A stretch of DNA of 64,000 nucleotides from Chamaea fasciata (taxonomy: Eukaryota; Chordata; Aves; Passeriformes; Sylviidae). Of this stretch, positions 39,430 to 51,212 are shown piece after piece. The position numbers were made by a program, and so were the translations under genes. Location: the NCBI GenBank assembly GCA_029207755.1, contig JARCOQ010000003.1, positions 86,633,994 through 86,697,993 of the forward strand, given 5' to 3'. The notes under the pieces were generated by a model, which searched no databases, was not told where the DNA came from, and worked only from the letters and a program-made list of their open reading frames with translations. Numbering within the stretch: position 1 is the first letter of the stretch; every line of letters starts with the position of its first letter.

Positions 39430-39651
39430 CACAGGCCAAGTCAAGAACTGTGGCTTGGATGAGTGGACAGTGGGATGGACTGGGAATGGGTTGAGGTAAT
39501 GGAGTCTCCCTCACTGGAGATAATTCAAGAACCATCCAGATTCAATCCTGTGCTATGTGCTCTAGGATGACCCAACTTGAGCAGGGAGGTTGGAGAGCTT
39601 GACTCACTGTGGTCCCTTCCAACTATTCTGTGATTCTCTGATTCTGTGATA
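39430..39651 (+). mobile_element. CR1 LINE fragment, sense, with octamer tail
   Basis: The 3' part is a clear CR1 end: atggagtctccctcactgga, then tagg-type atgacccaacttgagcaggg, then tggtcccttccaactattct, and a tail of ATTCTGTGATTCTCTGATTCTGTGAT. The preceding 60 bases (gtggcttggatgagtggaca, gggatggactgggaa) look like an upstream part of CR1 ORF2, so some hundreds of bases between the two parts seem to be missing. The well-kept tail suggests that this is one of the younger copies in the window. Confidence 0.92.
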
Positions 39652-40512
39652 CAGAAAAAGAAACAAAGCCTAATTCTACTAAGTGCATTGGAGCTGGGAA
39701 TGCAGATTCAAATCATGGTAAGACTACTTTCTACTCTACGAGGTAGGAATAATTAATAAGTTAGTCATTTGTTTGAAATAGTCATACATCCAAATAGATA
39801 AAGACATCCTGCTTTGAGATTTATTCCTCATAAGACTTGAATAACATCCTCTTTTCCACCATCTTGGAATTTAAAAATATCAGTTACAGTTGGTATCATT
39901 TATTATTTGAACATTAAAAAAATTATTTTAAAAATACAAATTTTAAAAGTTATAAATTTTTAAGTGTCTTATAATTCATTGTCTTCTAGGATACATAATT
40001 TTTTCAAAGCCCAGTTCATGTTTTTTACACCTGATATATACTCTGTTGAACTTCTCCATGATATTTCAAGTGCTGTAATAAAGAAACAAAAATGCTGTTA
40101 ACAGATTGGAACACAATATTCTGATTCTTATTAAAGGGCTGTGTAATCTTACTGGAGAAGTATTCTGCTACCATTTTGTTTCACTGTCTTAGTTTTCTTC
40201 CCCCACAGTTTTTAACTTTAATAGGAGTCACTTGAAAAAAAATTAACAATAGTACAACAAGTGACTTATATAAGAATACTAGCCCAGGACTCAGTGTTGA
40301 TTTGAAGATTTAGCATTCTAATATAATTTGCTTTGTTTTTAATATATTCTCCTTTTTAAGTTTCACACAGTGCATTTATAATATTATCATGTTAATATTT
40401 ATCAGTGTTACAAATATGCTGATATTATAAAACCTCCCATATGCTGCCTCTACTGCAAGGTAAAATGAAGAGATGTTTCTGCAAAATCGTCATTGCTGAA
40501 ACTGGCACAAAC
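39652..40512. other. A+T-rich non-coding DNA between CR1 copies
   Basis: No gene is seen. This is featureless A+T-rich sequence separating two CR1 fragments of opposite orientation. Confidence 0.5.
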
Positions 40513-41450
40513 AGGGATTCATCACAGAATAATTTGTATTGGAGGGGACCTTAAAGGTCATCTCATTCTAACCCCCCATCACGGACAGGGATACCTCCCA
40601 CAGAACCAGCTTTCTCAACACTCCATGCAACCTGACCTTGAACACATTTCAGCAAAGAATTTATTCCCAGTATATAGTCTAAGTCTACCCTCTTTCAGTT
40701 TGAAGCCATGAACCCTTGTCCTACATGTGCATATCATTGTAAAGTCCATCTCCATCTTTCCTGTCAGTCTCCTTCAGGTACTGGAAGGCTGCTACAAGGT
40801 CTTCCTGAAACCTTCTCTTCCCCACACTAAACAGCCCCAGCTGTCTCAGCCCATCTTCATAGGAGAGGTGCTCTCTGATCTTGTTTGTGGCCTCCTCTGG
40901 ACGTGCTCCAACTGGTTCATGTCCTTCTTTATGTTGAGCACATTATGAGAGTGAAGTATAGGGGCAGAATCACTTCCCTCAACCTGCTGGACAAGCTTCT
41001 CTTAATCCACTCCAAGTTCCAGGCTGCAAGTGCGCATTGTCAGCTCACGTTGAGCTTTTCATTCACCAACATCTCCAAGTCCTTTTCCTAAGAGCTGCTC
41101 TTAGTCTTTTCTCTGCACAGACTGTATTTCTGCTTGCCTTGTTGAGTTTCCTGGGATATGAACAGGAGAACCTCTCAAGCCTGCCAATGTCCCTCCGGAT
41201 ATCATCCCTTCCCTCCAGCATGCTGACTGCACCACACAGCTTGGTATTTTCTTGCAAACTTGCTGAGCATGCACTCAATCCCCCTGTCAGTGTCACCAAC
41301 AAAGATGTTTATTAGTGCCAATCCCAATACTGACCCCTGAGAAATGTCACTCATCACTGGTTCTCCACTTGGACATTGAGACATTGACCACACTTCTTTG
41401 AATGAGAACATTCCACCTAATTCCAGCTAATAATGGAATTGATGGATTCA
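40513..41450 (-). mobile_element. CR1 LINE, antisense, longest copy in window (about 940 bp)
   Basis: Read on the minus strand it runs from the RT catalytic region to the CR1 3' end. The first open stretch (41411 down to 41202) contains NIFVGDTDRGIEC and LSKFA, matching the CR1 RT residues before the FADD catalytic box. A second stretch in another frame (41302 down to 41063) resumes with NTKLCGAVSMLEGRDDI. The + strand also shows the familiar antisense UTR blocks, such as aggggaccttaaaggtcatc near 40540, accctctttcagtttgaagc near 40688 and ataggagaggtgctctctga near 40860. The frame shift lies at the catalytic box itself, so the copy is dead. The element's 3' end is at 40513. Confidence 0.95.
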
Positions 41451-42959
41451 AAAACTGCAAACTCTTTCTGTGTGAACACATACTATCTTAATTTTTTTAT
41501 ACTGTACATCAGCAGTTGATGGACAGTCCTTTTTCATTTTACTTGCTGTTTGTTGTCTGGCTACTGTTTTTATCTATTTCACATGATTTAGCAGCTTTAG
41601 TGAGTTTACAATAAGTTCCTTCTGTTAATTAGATTTTAAATAGCAGAAAATTGAGTGAGTAGATTAAACTCTAGCAAATATGTCTTCCATCTACTATTAT
41701 TTTAGGTCATGTTATTTTTAGTACTTATATCATGCCTCCCAGGCCAAAGATTCATGCATACACAGTACATATAGCTGTGACTGTAAGCTGTGATTTATAG
41801 CCTTATCCATTAATACAGGGAACAAAAACTGTCATATATTCCAGGGGTATAACTGTGATAATGAGCACCATTGGCACAGCATAAAGCTTCCTGTCTGCCT
41901 ACATTCCTATTTAAATATACATCATGCAACATATGGGAAGCATATGTGGGTTTACAGTAATTTCTGTCAAAATATGACATTAAGGTCCCAAGTATTTTAC
42001 CACTACTGTTTGTTTGGTTTCTTAATACAAGACACTTTTAAACAACACTATCAGGTACTTTTGGCTGTGTAGTAGATTCTGTGGATTTCTCGGAAAAGAG
42101 ACTTGAATAAATGATGTTTATATTAGTGGTGAATTTACACCGAATGGTTTGTTTTAAGTCATGGAATTTTCATTTGGAGGAGGAAGTAAAAGTTCCTCCT
42201 ATTCTTCAGCAGAAAGCAATCAAATTAAAAAAAGAAATTATATTGTGAATTTTGTTTGTTTTCAACTCTTATTGAAAATCCCTTAAAAATAAAAGAAAAA
42301 GAAATTTCAAGAAGCTGTTGTTATTTACTGTCACTTTAATTTTCATCTTCCACACAAATAAAATTCCAAGGGCATGTGGACAATATCTTTTTGATACAAT
42401 TCCACTCCATTATTCCTAGAAAAATTTGGGGAAAACTAGTCTTTCAGAGGTAGGCCATGGGACTTTTCCTTTTGATATCTTTTTACTCATTATAAATAAA
42501 AACTTGTAACTTCACACAGATTGGCAAGTTTTATTTAACACGTGGCAATTTTCATATTTTAGCTTAATGGACTAGAAGAGCTGTGGCTATATTTTTTCTG
42601 CTTACAGTGAGCTCAATGTAAAAATAAAATATACTCTACATTTAACATATAATTTTATAGGTGGGACTCTGAATGTTAATTTTACTTCTTTCATCTTGAT
42701 TTTCTAGGTGCCATATTTAACCCAAATTTAAAAAACAAACAAACAAAAAAAAACAAACTTGAAAATTCTTATTATGTTTAAGCAAATATTTAAGTCCCAC
42801 TGAAACAACAGAGGTACAAGCTTAAAGCTAAAATCATGTGTTTTGTTCTCTTAAACAGGGTCTCAACTCGTTTTATTGAGACTCTCCACATCCAAAATAA
42901 GAACTCCAAGCTTCAAAGCTCTTCAATCTTTGAAGAATGATTAAAAACATTACATGAAC
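41451..42959. other. A+T-rich non-coding DNA
   Basis: No gene is seen. An (AAAC)n/poly(A) tract lies at 42730-42758. The rest is unremarkable. Confidence 0.5.
42730..42758. repeat. (AAAC)n / poly(A) tract
   Basis: AAAC units on both sides of a 9-base poly(A). Confidence 0.75.
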
Positions 42960-43145
42960 TGTCTCATCCATTCATCCAGAATATATTCATTTTGAAGGGC
43001 ATCTTTATTCACAAGAATGTGAAGAAGGTTATCAGGAGTAGTTAGCATGGGGTCACTAAAAGTCAATCTTGTTTGCCCAGCTCAATCACCAAAGAACAGG
43101 ACATGGCATGGTGGTGTCAATCACTGATTGAGCTCAGCATTGGAA
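42960..43145 (+). mobile_element. Probable CR1 LINE internal RT fragment, sense
   Basis: One + strand frame reads KKVIRSS*HGVTKSQSCL, which parallels the CR1 RT stretch KKVIRSSQHGFTKGKSCLTN. The sequence after it (GGCATGGTGG near 43106) sits where CR1 has GGCTTGGTGG, and the frame then dissolves. A stop replaces the glutamine. Neither CR1 end is present. It is less certain than the other copies because only about 180 bases align by eye. Confidence 0.6.
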
Positions 43146-44709
43146 AGATGAGATTGCTGATATGTAGTTTTCAAAGAAAGAAAATAATAAAAAACAGACA
43201 CTTAATTTACCTTTATCAAAAATTGCACTGCAGTCTAAGAGTTCAGAGGGAAGGTAAATTTCCAGAAAAGACTGAGAAAACCCTCCAAAGTCATGAAATA
43301 AATATCAAAGTACCGTTGAAAGTTGTTCCTTGGTAAAAATTCAGGAGAGACTCAAACCTACAGCTGTTCACAGAAAAAGATTAAAGGATAAAACAAGAAG
43401 GAGAACATCTACAGAGATTGATATGAAACTACTCCAGAGAATAGTTTTTAAGGAGATTTGTCCATTTTTCCTTTTAGTTTTTTACTAATTTTAGAAAGCA
43501 AGTAGAATAATTCTGAAAAAAAAAAATAATTCATACTATAAATTATTTTTTAAATAGGTTTGTTTACTTAACTTCTTAAATGCTGTCTATTGCAATCACT
43601 GCTTTCCTGAAGTGTCAGTCGCAGGCAATATGGAGGTCATGTGCAATGTAAGTTTATATAATGTAAGTCACTATACAGACCATTATCACTGGCTCGTACT
43701 GGGTAGGCTATTAATTAAAGTTTCCTGAAGTGAAGGGATTTGCATAAATGGTGGGAATTTCAGAAGAGGATAAAAGTTCCTAAAATTAATTTAATTAATC
43801 CAACAGCAGGAACTCAAATCACTGTCATGTGAATTCTTAATGTGGCACATTGAAGACAGAGGCTTTCATTATTGTCAAGTACAAAAAAGGCTGAAAGACA
43901 GAAGTTTCACAAATCAGAACAGTTTAGGGCTTCATTGCTAACTGTAATAACAAATGCCATCTGAAAAATGAGTACGTTCCTCTTGATACTGCTCTGTGTC
44001 ATGAAGACATAAAAATAACATTGCTTCAGTGCTTAGGGATAGTACAGATTTTATTAAATTTTAAAAGTTACAGAGCAGAGAAATTCCTTGATGTCAAAAC
44101 ACACTTTACTAGGGTCCTGAAGTTTTCAGAATAAAAACTGCAGTAAAATTCCCCAGTTTTAGAGGTTTATTGAGAACATATAAATAATTTAAAAAACTAA
44201 GAGACAGGTTTTATTTCTAGTTTATTGATTCAAAAAACATTGGTTACTGGAAGAATGTAATACTTTCATCTTAAATTTCAAGTGCAATGTCATATTGGGA
44301 ATGTTGTCTTGCTAAATTGATGAGTTAATATTTAGAAATACTACAGGTGTATACACCTACTCTGACACAGAAGCAGTCACAAAGGCAAAGAGAGTTCTTG
44401 AGAGCAGCAGATGGGGCATTGATCAAACACTTGGATGAAAGTTTGGTTGTCATCGATTTCCAAGTCTGTCTAAAAAAACACTATCAAAAAGGAATAGGAC
44501 AAAATAAATGGTTCTTTCTTCCGTATGATGACATATATGTTTCTCCGAAATAGCAATTGTAAAGAAAACAGTACAGTGAAGGTCGTTTCCATGAAAGCTA
44601 TCTTGAGAAGGAGACAACAAATTTTCAAAACCCTGAGAAGGTATATCACTATTATATTTACAGTCTCAGTTGCTGTCTAAAATGAATACACCTCTTCAAT
44701 CCTAAAATT

Positions 44710-44785
44710 AAAAAAAAATCAAAACCAAAACCAAAACCAAACCAAACCAAAAAAAAAAAAAAAAAAGAAAAAAAGAAAAAAAAAA
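44710..44785. repeat. A-rich AAAACC / poly(A) tract
   Basis: AAAACC units, then AAACC units, then poly(A) broken by single G bases. It is about 76 bases long and of the same class as the other A/C tracts. Confidence 0.85.
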
Positions 44786-44989
44786 GCAAAGCTCTAGATA
44801 TATAGGTAGAAATAGTGTGGTTTCAACAAAGACATCTTAATACTTTTAACATTTGATCTTTGTTGAGTTTGATAATGATTAGAACTGAAGATTTCTAAAA
44901 CAGGTAAATTGCATGATGTCAAAACCAGACTTTGCTGAATGTCGCATTTAAACCTGGAAGATTAATGAAAAAAAATTTAGATTGCCCCA

Positions 44990-45026
44990 TTTTACAAATG
45001 CATTTGTAAGTTTTACAAATGCATTT
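44990..45026. repeat. Palindrome within a 21-bp-spaced direct repeat
   Basis: TTTTACAAATGCATTT occurs at 44990-45005 and again at 45011-45026. The first copy is part of the perfect 18-base palindrome TTACAAATGCATTTGTAA at 44992-45009. It could be a dimeric factor site (ATGCAT core) or a chance local duplication. Confidence 0.6.
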
Positions 45027-46148
45027 ATTCCATAGACAAGATGTTTATGGCCTTTTTATGTATGTCAAACTGTGTAAAGCTAGGTGTTTTTCTAAATAAC
45101 AACTTATTGTTTCCTTTCCCATGAAATAATATCTACTCTTTATGTTTGTTGACTTTTTTGTGCTCTGCTTTCAAAAAATTTAATTTCTTGAAAACACCTT
45201 GTAAACAAATTTTGAGAATTCTAGATTTTTCTTCAAGAATTATGACACAGAAAAATTAATTAAGTTAGCCCATGATTCTTCATTAAACAGTGCCCACAGT
45301 TTCCAATCTGTCCATTTTCCAAATTGTTCATATTTTTTTTTCTTTTTGATATTAGGCTAGCTGACGTATCTACAGATATTTGCCACCTTTAAATTTCCGG
45401 TGTAAACAAACAATTTCAAATGTCAACTACTGTCTTACAAAGCTGATAAGCAGGTGCACAGGTAGACTATTTCACCAGTTACTGTATACACAATTAGTAT
45501 ATTCTTATGGAATATGTGGAATACTGGAACATTGCAACAGAGGATTATAAATGACAGTTTAAAAACTCAATTAAATGAATTGTAATTTTATAGTTAATTT
45601 TACTCTTTAATATTTTGAAGTATATTGACAATTTACACAGAAAAACTAATGTCCCAAATCAGTTCTGTATGCAAATTTTAAAGGCAGATAGTTCAGCTTA
45701 ATATGATGATCCAGGTGACATACTATCTCAAGAATAACATCAATACCTGTACTAGATTTTATTCAGGCTTTACACACTTAAAAATAAGGGGGGAATAAAA
45801 GAAACAAAATTAACCTCTAATCTATTCCTCTCTGGTACATAGGAACACAATTTTCACTTATAAGCTTGTCTTTGTTGTCTTATTTTCTGCCACAGATCAC
45901 ACCCCAGATGCTGCCATTTGAGAAAAACAAGCATCACAGAACCCAATCCATTGCTAATAAGATTCTTAAAGTTTTCTAAATTAGCCAGCAGTAAACTTTT
46001 CCTAACTTTTGGTTCCTTTGCTCTGTACTTAGTATGCCTAACACATCCCAAAAAATGTTTAATTCAATTATCATAATCAATTGCCTCTAAACCAATGAAT
46101 ACTTGGTGTTATGTAAGAGGATAAAGGCTGCTAGTCTGCAGGCTGTGG

Positions 46149-46187
46149 AAAAAAAAAAAAAAAAAAAAAAAAAAACAACAAAAAAAC
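46149..46187. repeat. Poly(A), 27 bases, with AAC-containing edge
   Basis: 27 A in a row followed by CAACAAAAAAAC. No retroposon body is recognised next to it. Confidence 0.85.
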
Positions 46188-46369
46188 TTCCAAGAGAATA
46201 GAAATTTTCATCACCAATTTGTAAATTGCTATCATCAGGCTGATGAATTCTCTATCTTTTCTGTCACACTGCTGTCAAAATTATAATGCAAGTATCATAA
46301 GATTAGGAAAAGTAATTAAAAGAATGCAAATTCTATCAGTAGAACTCTAAACCAAGATAAGAGAGCCCT

Positions 46370-46620
46370 GGTTGCTATTGTTTAAATTGTTTACATATTT
46401 GCATTATTCAGTCACCAAACAAAAAGTACAAACAATTAGAGACCTGAGTCCCATACTTGAATATTGTTTGCTGTAGCCATCAACAATATTAATTTCTGAC
46501 TCGGCTTCCATTTTGCTCATTTCCTTCTGCACAGAGCAACGGATTCATGAAGCAGCTCGAGTCTTTCACCATGGAAGCTGTAGCTCTGAATAATCTTAGG
46601 TCAAACCTGGATTCCTGACT
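46370..46620. promoter_or_regulatory. Candidate enhancer with SOX/FOX/OCT-like cluster
   Basis: Within 30 bases there is CTATTGTTT (46375-46383, SOX-like), TTGTTTACATA (46387-46397, forkhead-like) and ATTTGCAT (46397-46404, a perfect octamer core for POU factors). Further SOX-like ATATTGTTTG and CAACAATATTAAT occur at about 46462-46493. The block is repeat-free and ends in balanced sequence containing CAGCTCGAGTC. Binding is inferred from motif shape, and no conservation data are available to me. Confidence 0.3.
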
Positions 46621-47833
46621 TGCTGTTCTAAAAACTAAGTGTTGTACAAAAAGGGTGAGGAGCCTTCAATTAGATGTTTGTATCTAATTCTGTAAGCACT
46701 TCTAGATACTTTTCCATCCTTTAGTGACAGTGCTACTAAGAAAACAAAGCAAGTTTTGGACAGAACTGAAACCTTGAGTTCAAAACTGTAATCCAAGAAC
46801 CACCCAGTACATCTGGAGCTACTAAATACTTCTCTGATTTTTTTTTTTTTTTTCCCCAAAGGAATGGACCGATGTAATTTAAGTTAACCATCTAATATTT
46901 GCACATTTTTCTCAGCTACTTACCAAGTGAAATTCTTTGAAGACAGGTATCTAAGACTCTAATGGAAATGTAGACTGTTTTTGTTTAAGACTGCTTGCTT
47001 AAATTTTGAAAGACATTAGATTAAAAGGCCTCTATTTTATCAGATTCCTAATTTATGTACTTTCTGTTGTCTTTATTGCACACTTAAGGCCATTCAAATT
47101 TATTGCAGTCTAGCACTTACAACTACTCATGGTTAAGGCAGCAGTACAGAGGGCTTTGAAGCACCATATTTGATGTGGAAAGCATGTCTAAAGAAAGTTA
47201 AAATATGCATTTTCTTACAGTAGAAACTGTTTTTTAAAAAAACAGCCCATGCAGAAGAAAAGATATGGCTACTATTGTGCACTATTTTAAACAAAGCGGA
47301 TTAGTGGCTAAATCATCCAGTCAGAAAGAGATTTAGATTTAGCTCCCTCCTTGGCCTGGAGGGGAGATTTAGAGTGCCAAAAAGAAAATGTTTTTATTTT
47401 GGAGACAGAATTATGTCCTGTAGTAGTTTTTGGGATATATGAACAGGATCAGAAAGTAGGAGAAATGACAATGAAGTGTGAGAGATACAGTTGAAAAATA
47501 ATGTTGCAGTAATACATATCACTTCAATGTCATCAATTTCTATGAGGTAACATAAATTTTCCCCAACAAAAAACCTGATGAATGGCATATCAATGACATT
47601 ATCAATGCCATATCAATTTGTTAGTGAAAATATATAAATATGAGAAAATTAATCCAACCTTATAGGTAATAGCTTTTTCTTTTTGATTTTCCTGTTGCAA
47701 GGTTTCTATCAATCTCTCTGAAAATAATATTGACCATTAATTAAAAAAATAAAATAGGTCAAAGGCTATGTTTTTAACCCTTACCAAAATATTAACAATT
47801 TTTTTCATGGAGTTAATTTTTAACTGAACTATC

Positions 47834-47990
47834 AAAAAAAAACCAAACCCCCCCCCCCCAAAAAAAAACCCCACCAAAAACAAAAACAAACAAAAAAACA
47901 AAAACACAACAACAAAACAACAATAAAAACCAACCAACCAACCACCCCCCCCCCCCCCCCCAAACAAACAAACAAACAAACCAACCCCAA
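47834..47990. repeat. A/C low-complexity tract with two long C runs
   Basis: About 157 bases of nearly pure A and C. They include 12 C at 47848-47859, AAAAAC, AAC and (AACC)n units, then 17 C at 47945-47961 followed by about five AAAC units. The minus strand is correspondingly G/T-rich with long G runs. Homopolymer lengths may be inexact. Confidence 0.9.
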
Positions 47991-49668
47991 ACACTGACTG
48001 TCTGGAAACTGACTGTAAGAAGAAAGTTTTCAGCACTAATATTATATCCACACTAAAACTGATATTTTTTGACACAGTGTAGCTAATTTGGCCACAGCCA
48101 TAGGGTTGCCCTTACAATAAACTATATGGAATATTTTGTATTAGTGTTCAGGTCTGTATTTTGTTCCTTATACTGCTATAGAGGTATCTTATCATAGTCA
48201 GCAGTAGTAATATGGCTTTGTATTACCTGTGCTAGGTGACAATTAGGGAGCTAATTTTACTCATTAATGAAGTATGTATATATGCAGTCAACCAGCAGTA
48301 CTTCCTTTCTTACTGTGGTGACGACTCCACAGTTGTGGAAATTTTTCTGAAGCATTGCATTTTTTATGGTTAGCACTTAATGCTGCATTTTGGCTTTACA
48401 GTCCTTTCAGATGTAGAAAGAGCTGTGACAAAACAGTCAACAAAAGACAAGAAATGTACCTTAGTCCCTCCAAAAAATCTTTCAGTCTGAGGCATACTTG
48501 AGTGCAGCTTTATGAACTGAGGTACAAATATAAACCAAGAAGATTGCATCAGAAATAAAATTTTTAAAACATATTTTTCACTATCCTATTAATACAACAC
48601 ATTTAAGGAAATTGAAGCATGGAATGATTGATTGCATTGAATACCTGGGTTTTGCTGGATGGAAAACAGCCATCCTTGAAGCATGGCATATGTCTGCTAA
48701 TTTCAGGTAGGTGATCACACTATTTTCCTTGATAATCTCTTAGTTTATTAGTCTCACTTATTTTCTTAAGACACTCTGAAACTGTGGCAGAAATAGTTAG
48801 GGAAAAATGGTAGGAAATCCATGGTAGGACACTTATAATTTTTAAAAGTTACCAAATTGAGAAAAACTAAATGTTTATTGTAGGAAAAATACATTGTGGT
48901 AAATTTTAGTGTATGAGAGTGAAATCTCATGTAGTAAAGTGCTTTTTTTTTTCAATTTTATCACTGAAAAATATCAGCAAATGAAATACTTGATTGCTTA
49001 TAATCCTAATCAATACATCCACCATAAATTGAACAAAAATATGGAAAAGAACAGGTGAATACTCTAGCAAGATATTAGATAAAACTTACAGGTTCTTAAG
49101 TATAGCCTCAATGAATTTTCAGAAGTCTATTTCTGGGCATACACATTTATTTAGATAAAAGCCCAAACAACATTTGTACAGAGTTTTAGTTTTACAGGAG
49201 CTTCACTCAATAGGTTGGATCTGATTCACCTTTTTTTCTCTATTAACAAATATGGAACCATTTTGGATTTACTATCCACTGTAGCCAATAAGAGAAAGTA
49301 AAAATGATATCGTTGTACGTTTAGTTCAAATCACTAATTGCATGAAAAAGCCTTTCATCAATACCTTCTGATTTTTAAAAATGATAATCTCAAGAGTTTT
49401 TTCATTAAGGTGGTAAAAGGATCAACAGGTGGAAAGCCACAAAATAGGTGAAGTTACAGGGTGGATTTCTTGCTTTGAAAGAAAACTGTCTGGTGCCTTT
49501 AGAAGAGCTTTCCCTGTGAGAATTTCGTGTAGTATCTCCATGCCTCCATTGAGTCAGCTGCCTGTTTCCAGCCCCTGATCACACTTCTCTCTATGTTGTA
49601 ATTCAATGAAGCTCTGCCAGGGAGCAGTACCCTTCTGTCACTAATGCCATTTTGTCTATGCCTTGGAG

Positions 49669-49686
49669 AAAAAAAAAAAAAAAAAA
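49669..49686. repeat. Poly(A), 18 bases
   Basis: A plain A run with no recognisable element upstream. Confidence 0.75.
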
Positions 49687-51212
49687 TTGTGGGTTAAAAT
49701 GTACTGTTTCCTTCCCACACAGACAGGGACAGGGACTGAGTTTAGTGTTACCGATAAAATGGTTTTTATTGATTTATTAGATGAAGTAAGATGAAAACTT
49801 AGGTATTGTCCATCATCATCCATTGCTTATTGTATGTATGTCACAGGCAAGAATCATGCTATTTCTAATTTTAGTTTGCTTTATTAATCTCATTTTACTT
49901 TTGATAGCTTACAAATGTGACTGCCTACTGTGATGTGACCCAAGTTTCATGAAATAAGATCCTACTGGGATTCTGCTGTGTAAGATGTGCTGTATAGCTC
50001 AAAACATATGAAATATTTGAAATCACGATACTTCTTCTGTTCAATTTCAATAAATGATCCTGGTTGATCAAGGGAAATCAGGAAAATCCAGAGAAAAGGA
50101 AAGTTTTTGGAATGCTGGATTCTAAAGGATGAAATGATGATATGATCCCAGTCAATGAAGAGCTAGCTTTCAGCCTATTTAGCATTAGTAAATTTCTCTC
50201 TCATTAGGTGGAACTATGCCAAACAATAGTTCAGTCTTACATTCTTTAGAAGATTATTATTACTCTGTCCCTAGTTTCAATATATGTAAGGAAAAAAAAC
50301 GCAAGACGAAATATTTTAGGTGCTTTGTGAGATTCTATATAGCGTTATTTTTTTTTTTTAATGGTCTCTCATTTCTTCAATATATACATCATTTGTTATG
50401 GTAAATTTAATTGTGTATCAGGAAGTTTAATCTGTAAATTAGGCTGTGTATATGTAACATTTATTGTAATTGTTTGAAATACTTTTGAAAAACATGGCCA
50501 GGACTCTTTTCATAACAGAATGCAGACAGATCAAAAGCTGTACTTTAGTTGCGCTTTTGTGATTCTGTCTAACTTCTTTTAGTAACTCAGTAGAATATTC
50601 TTCCTGAAATAAAATAACAATGAACAACCAAAAATCTGTGATACATACAGAACAGTCCTGTGGAATGGAAAAATTAAAAATCTGATGCTATTTGGTGATT
50701 TACTCACACAGGAAGAGAAAAAAAACAAATATGTGCAGTGTATGGGGATTTTGGGAATTTGGCAAGTTCCATACCAAACCTTTATGCAACTAGGGGAAAA
50801 AAAGATTCTGAAATCCAAACACCCCCCTTATAGACTGCTTTCTTTACTTTGTATCATATATTCTATACCCTATGCCTCCCATATTCCATTCATTTTCACA
50901 CTCATCCATGCACTAGCTACATTCATGCCAAAAAAAGCTCTGGAATAATGGACACAGACCAAGACTGAGAGTTGGAAACCAGTCTAAAAAAATCCTTTTG
51001 ACGTATACTTCCTTTAGTGAGCACAGAAAAATCTCTGGTCCCACTTTAAGGCAGTGCATTTCCCAATCCTCTTTTGTTTCCTCAGGAGACACACTTAATT
51101 CTCCAGAAAGCTATTGAAGCACTTGGACTGCATTTTTCTTAACCCCTCCAGAGATCTAGGAAAATATACAGACACTTTTTCCTAATTTAGACACTTAGGT
51201 TAGTGTATCTTA

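Larger units (their letters stand above)
43146..46369. other. A+T-rich non-coding DNA with A/C tract and a palindrome
   Basis: No gene is seen. It contains an A-rich tract at 44710-44785 and, at 44990-45026, a duplicated TTTTACAAATGCATTT whose first copy forms an 18-base perfect palindrome (44992-45009). The 68-codon ORF near 44347 has no recognisable relatives. Confidence 0.5.
46621..51212. other. A+T-rich non-coding DNA with large low-complexity tract
   Basis: No gene is seen. Contents are a poly(T) near 46838-46853, the long A/C tract with two C homopolymers at 47834-47990, and poly(A) at 49669-49686. The 112-codon minus-strand ORF at 47737-48075 is a translation of the low-complexity tract and not a gene. 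Confidence 0.55.

Noticed and set aside
40493..41315. Four + strand ORFs of 68-92 codons
   Set aside because: They read the antisense strand of the CR1 copy at 40513-41450; the residues do not resemble any protein family.
47737..48075. 112-codon minus-strand ORF rich in glycine, phenylalanine and leucine
   Set aside because: It is a translation of the A/C low-complexity tract with C homopolymers and is not a gene.
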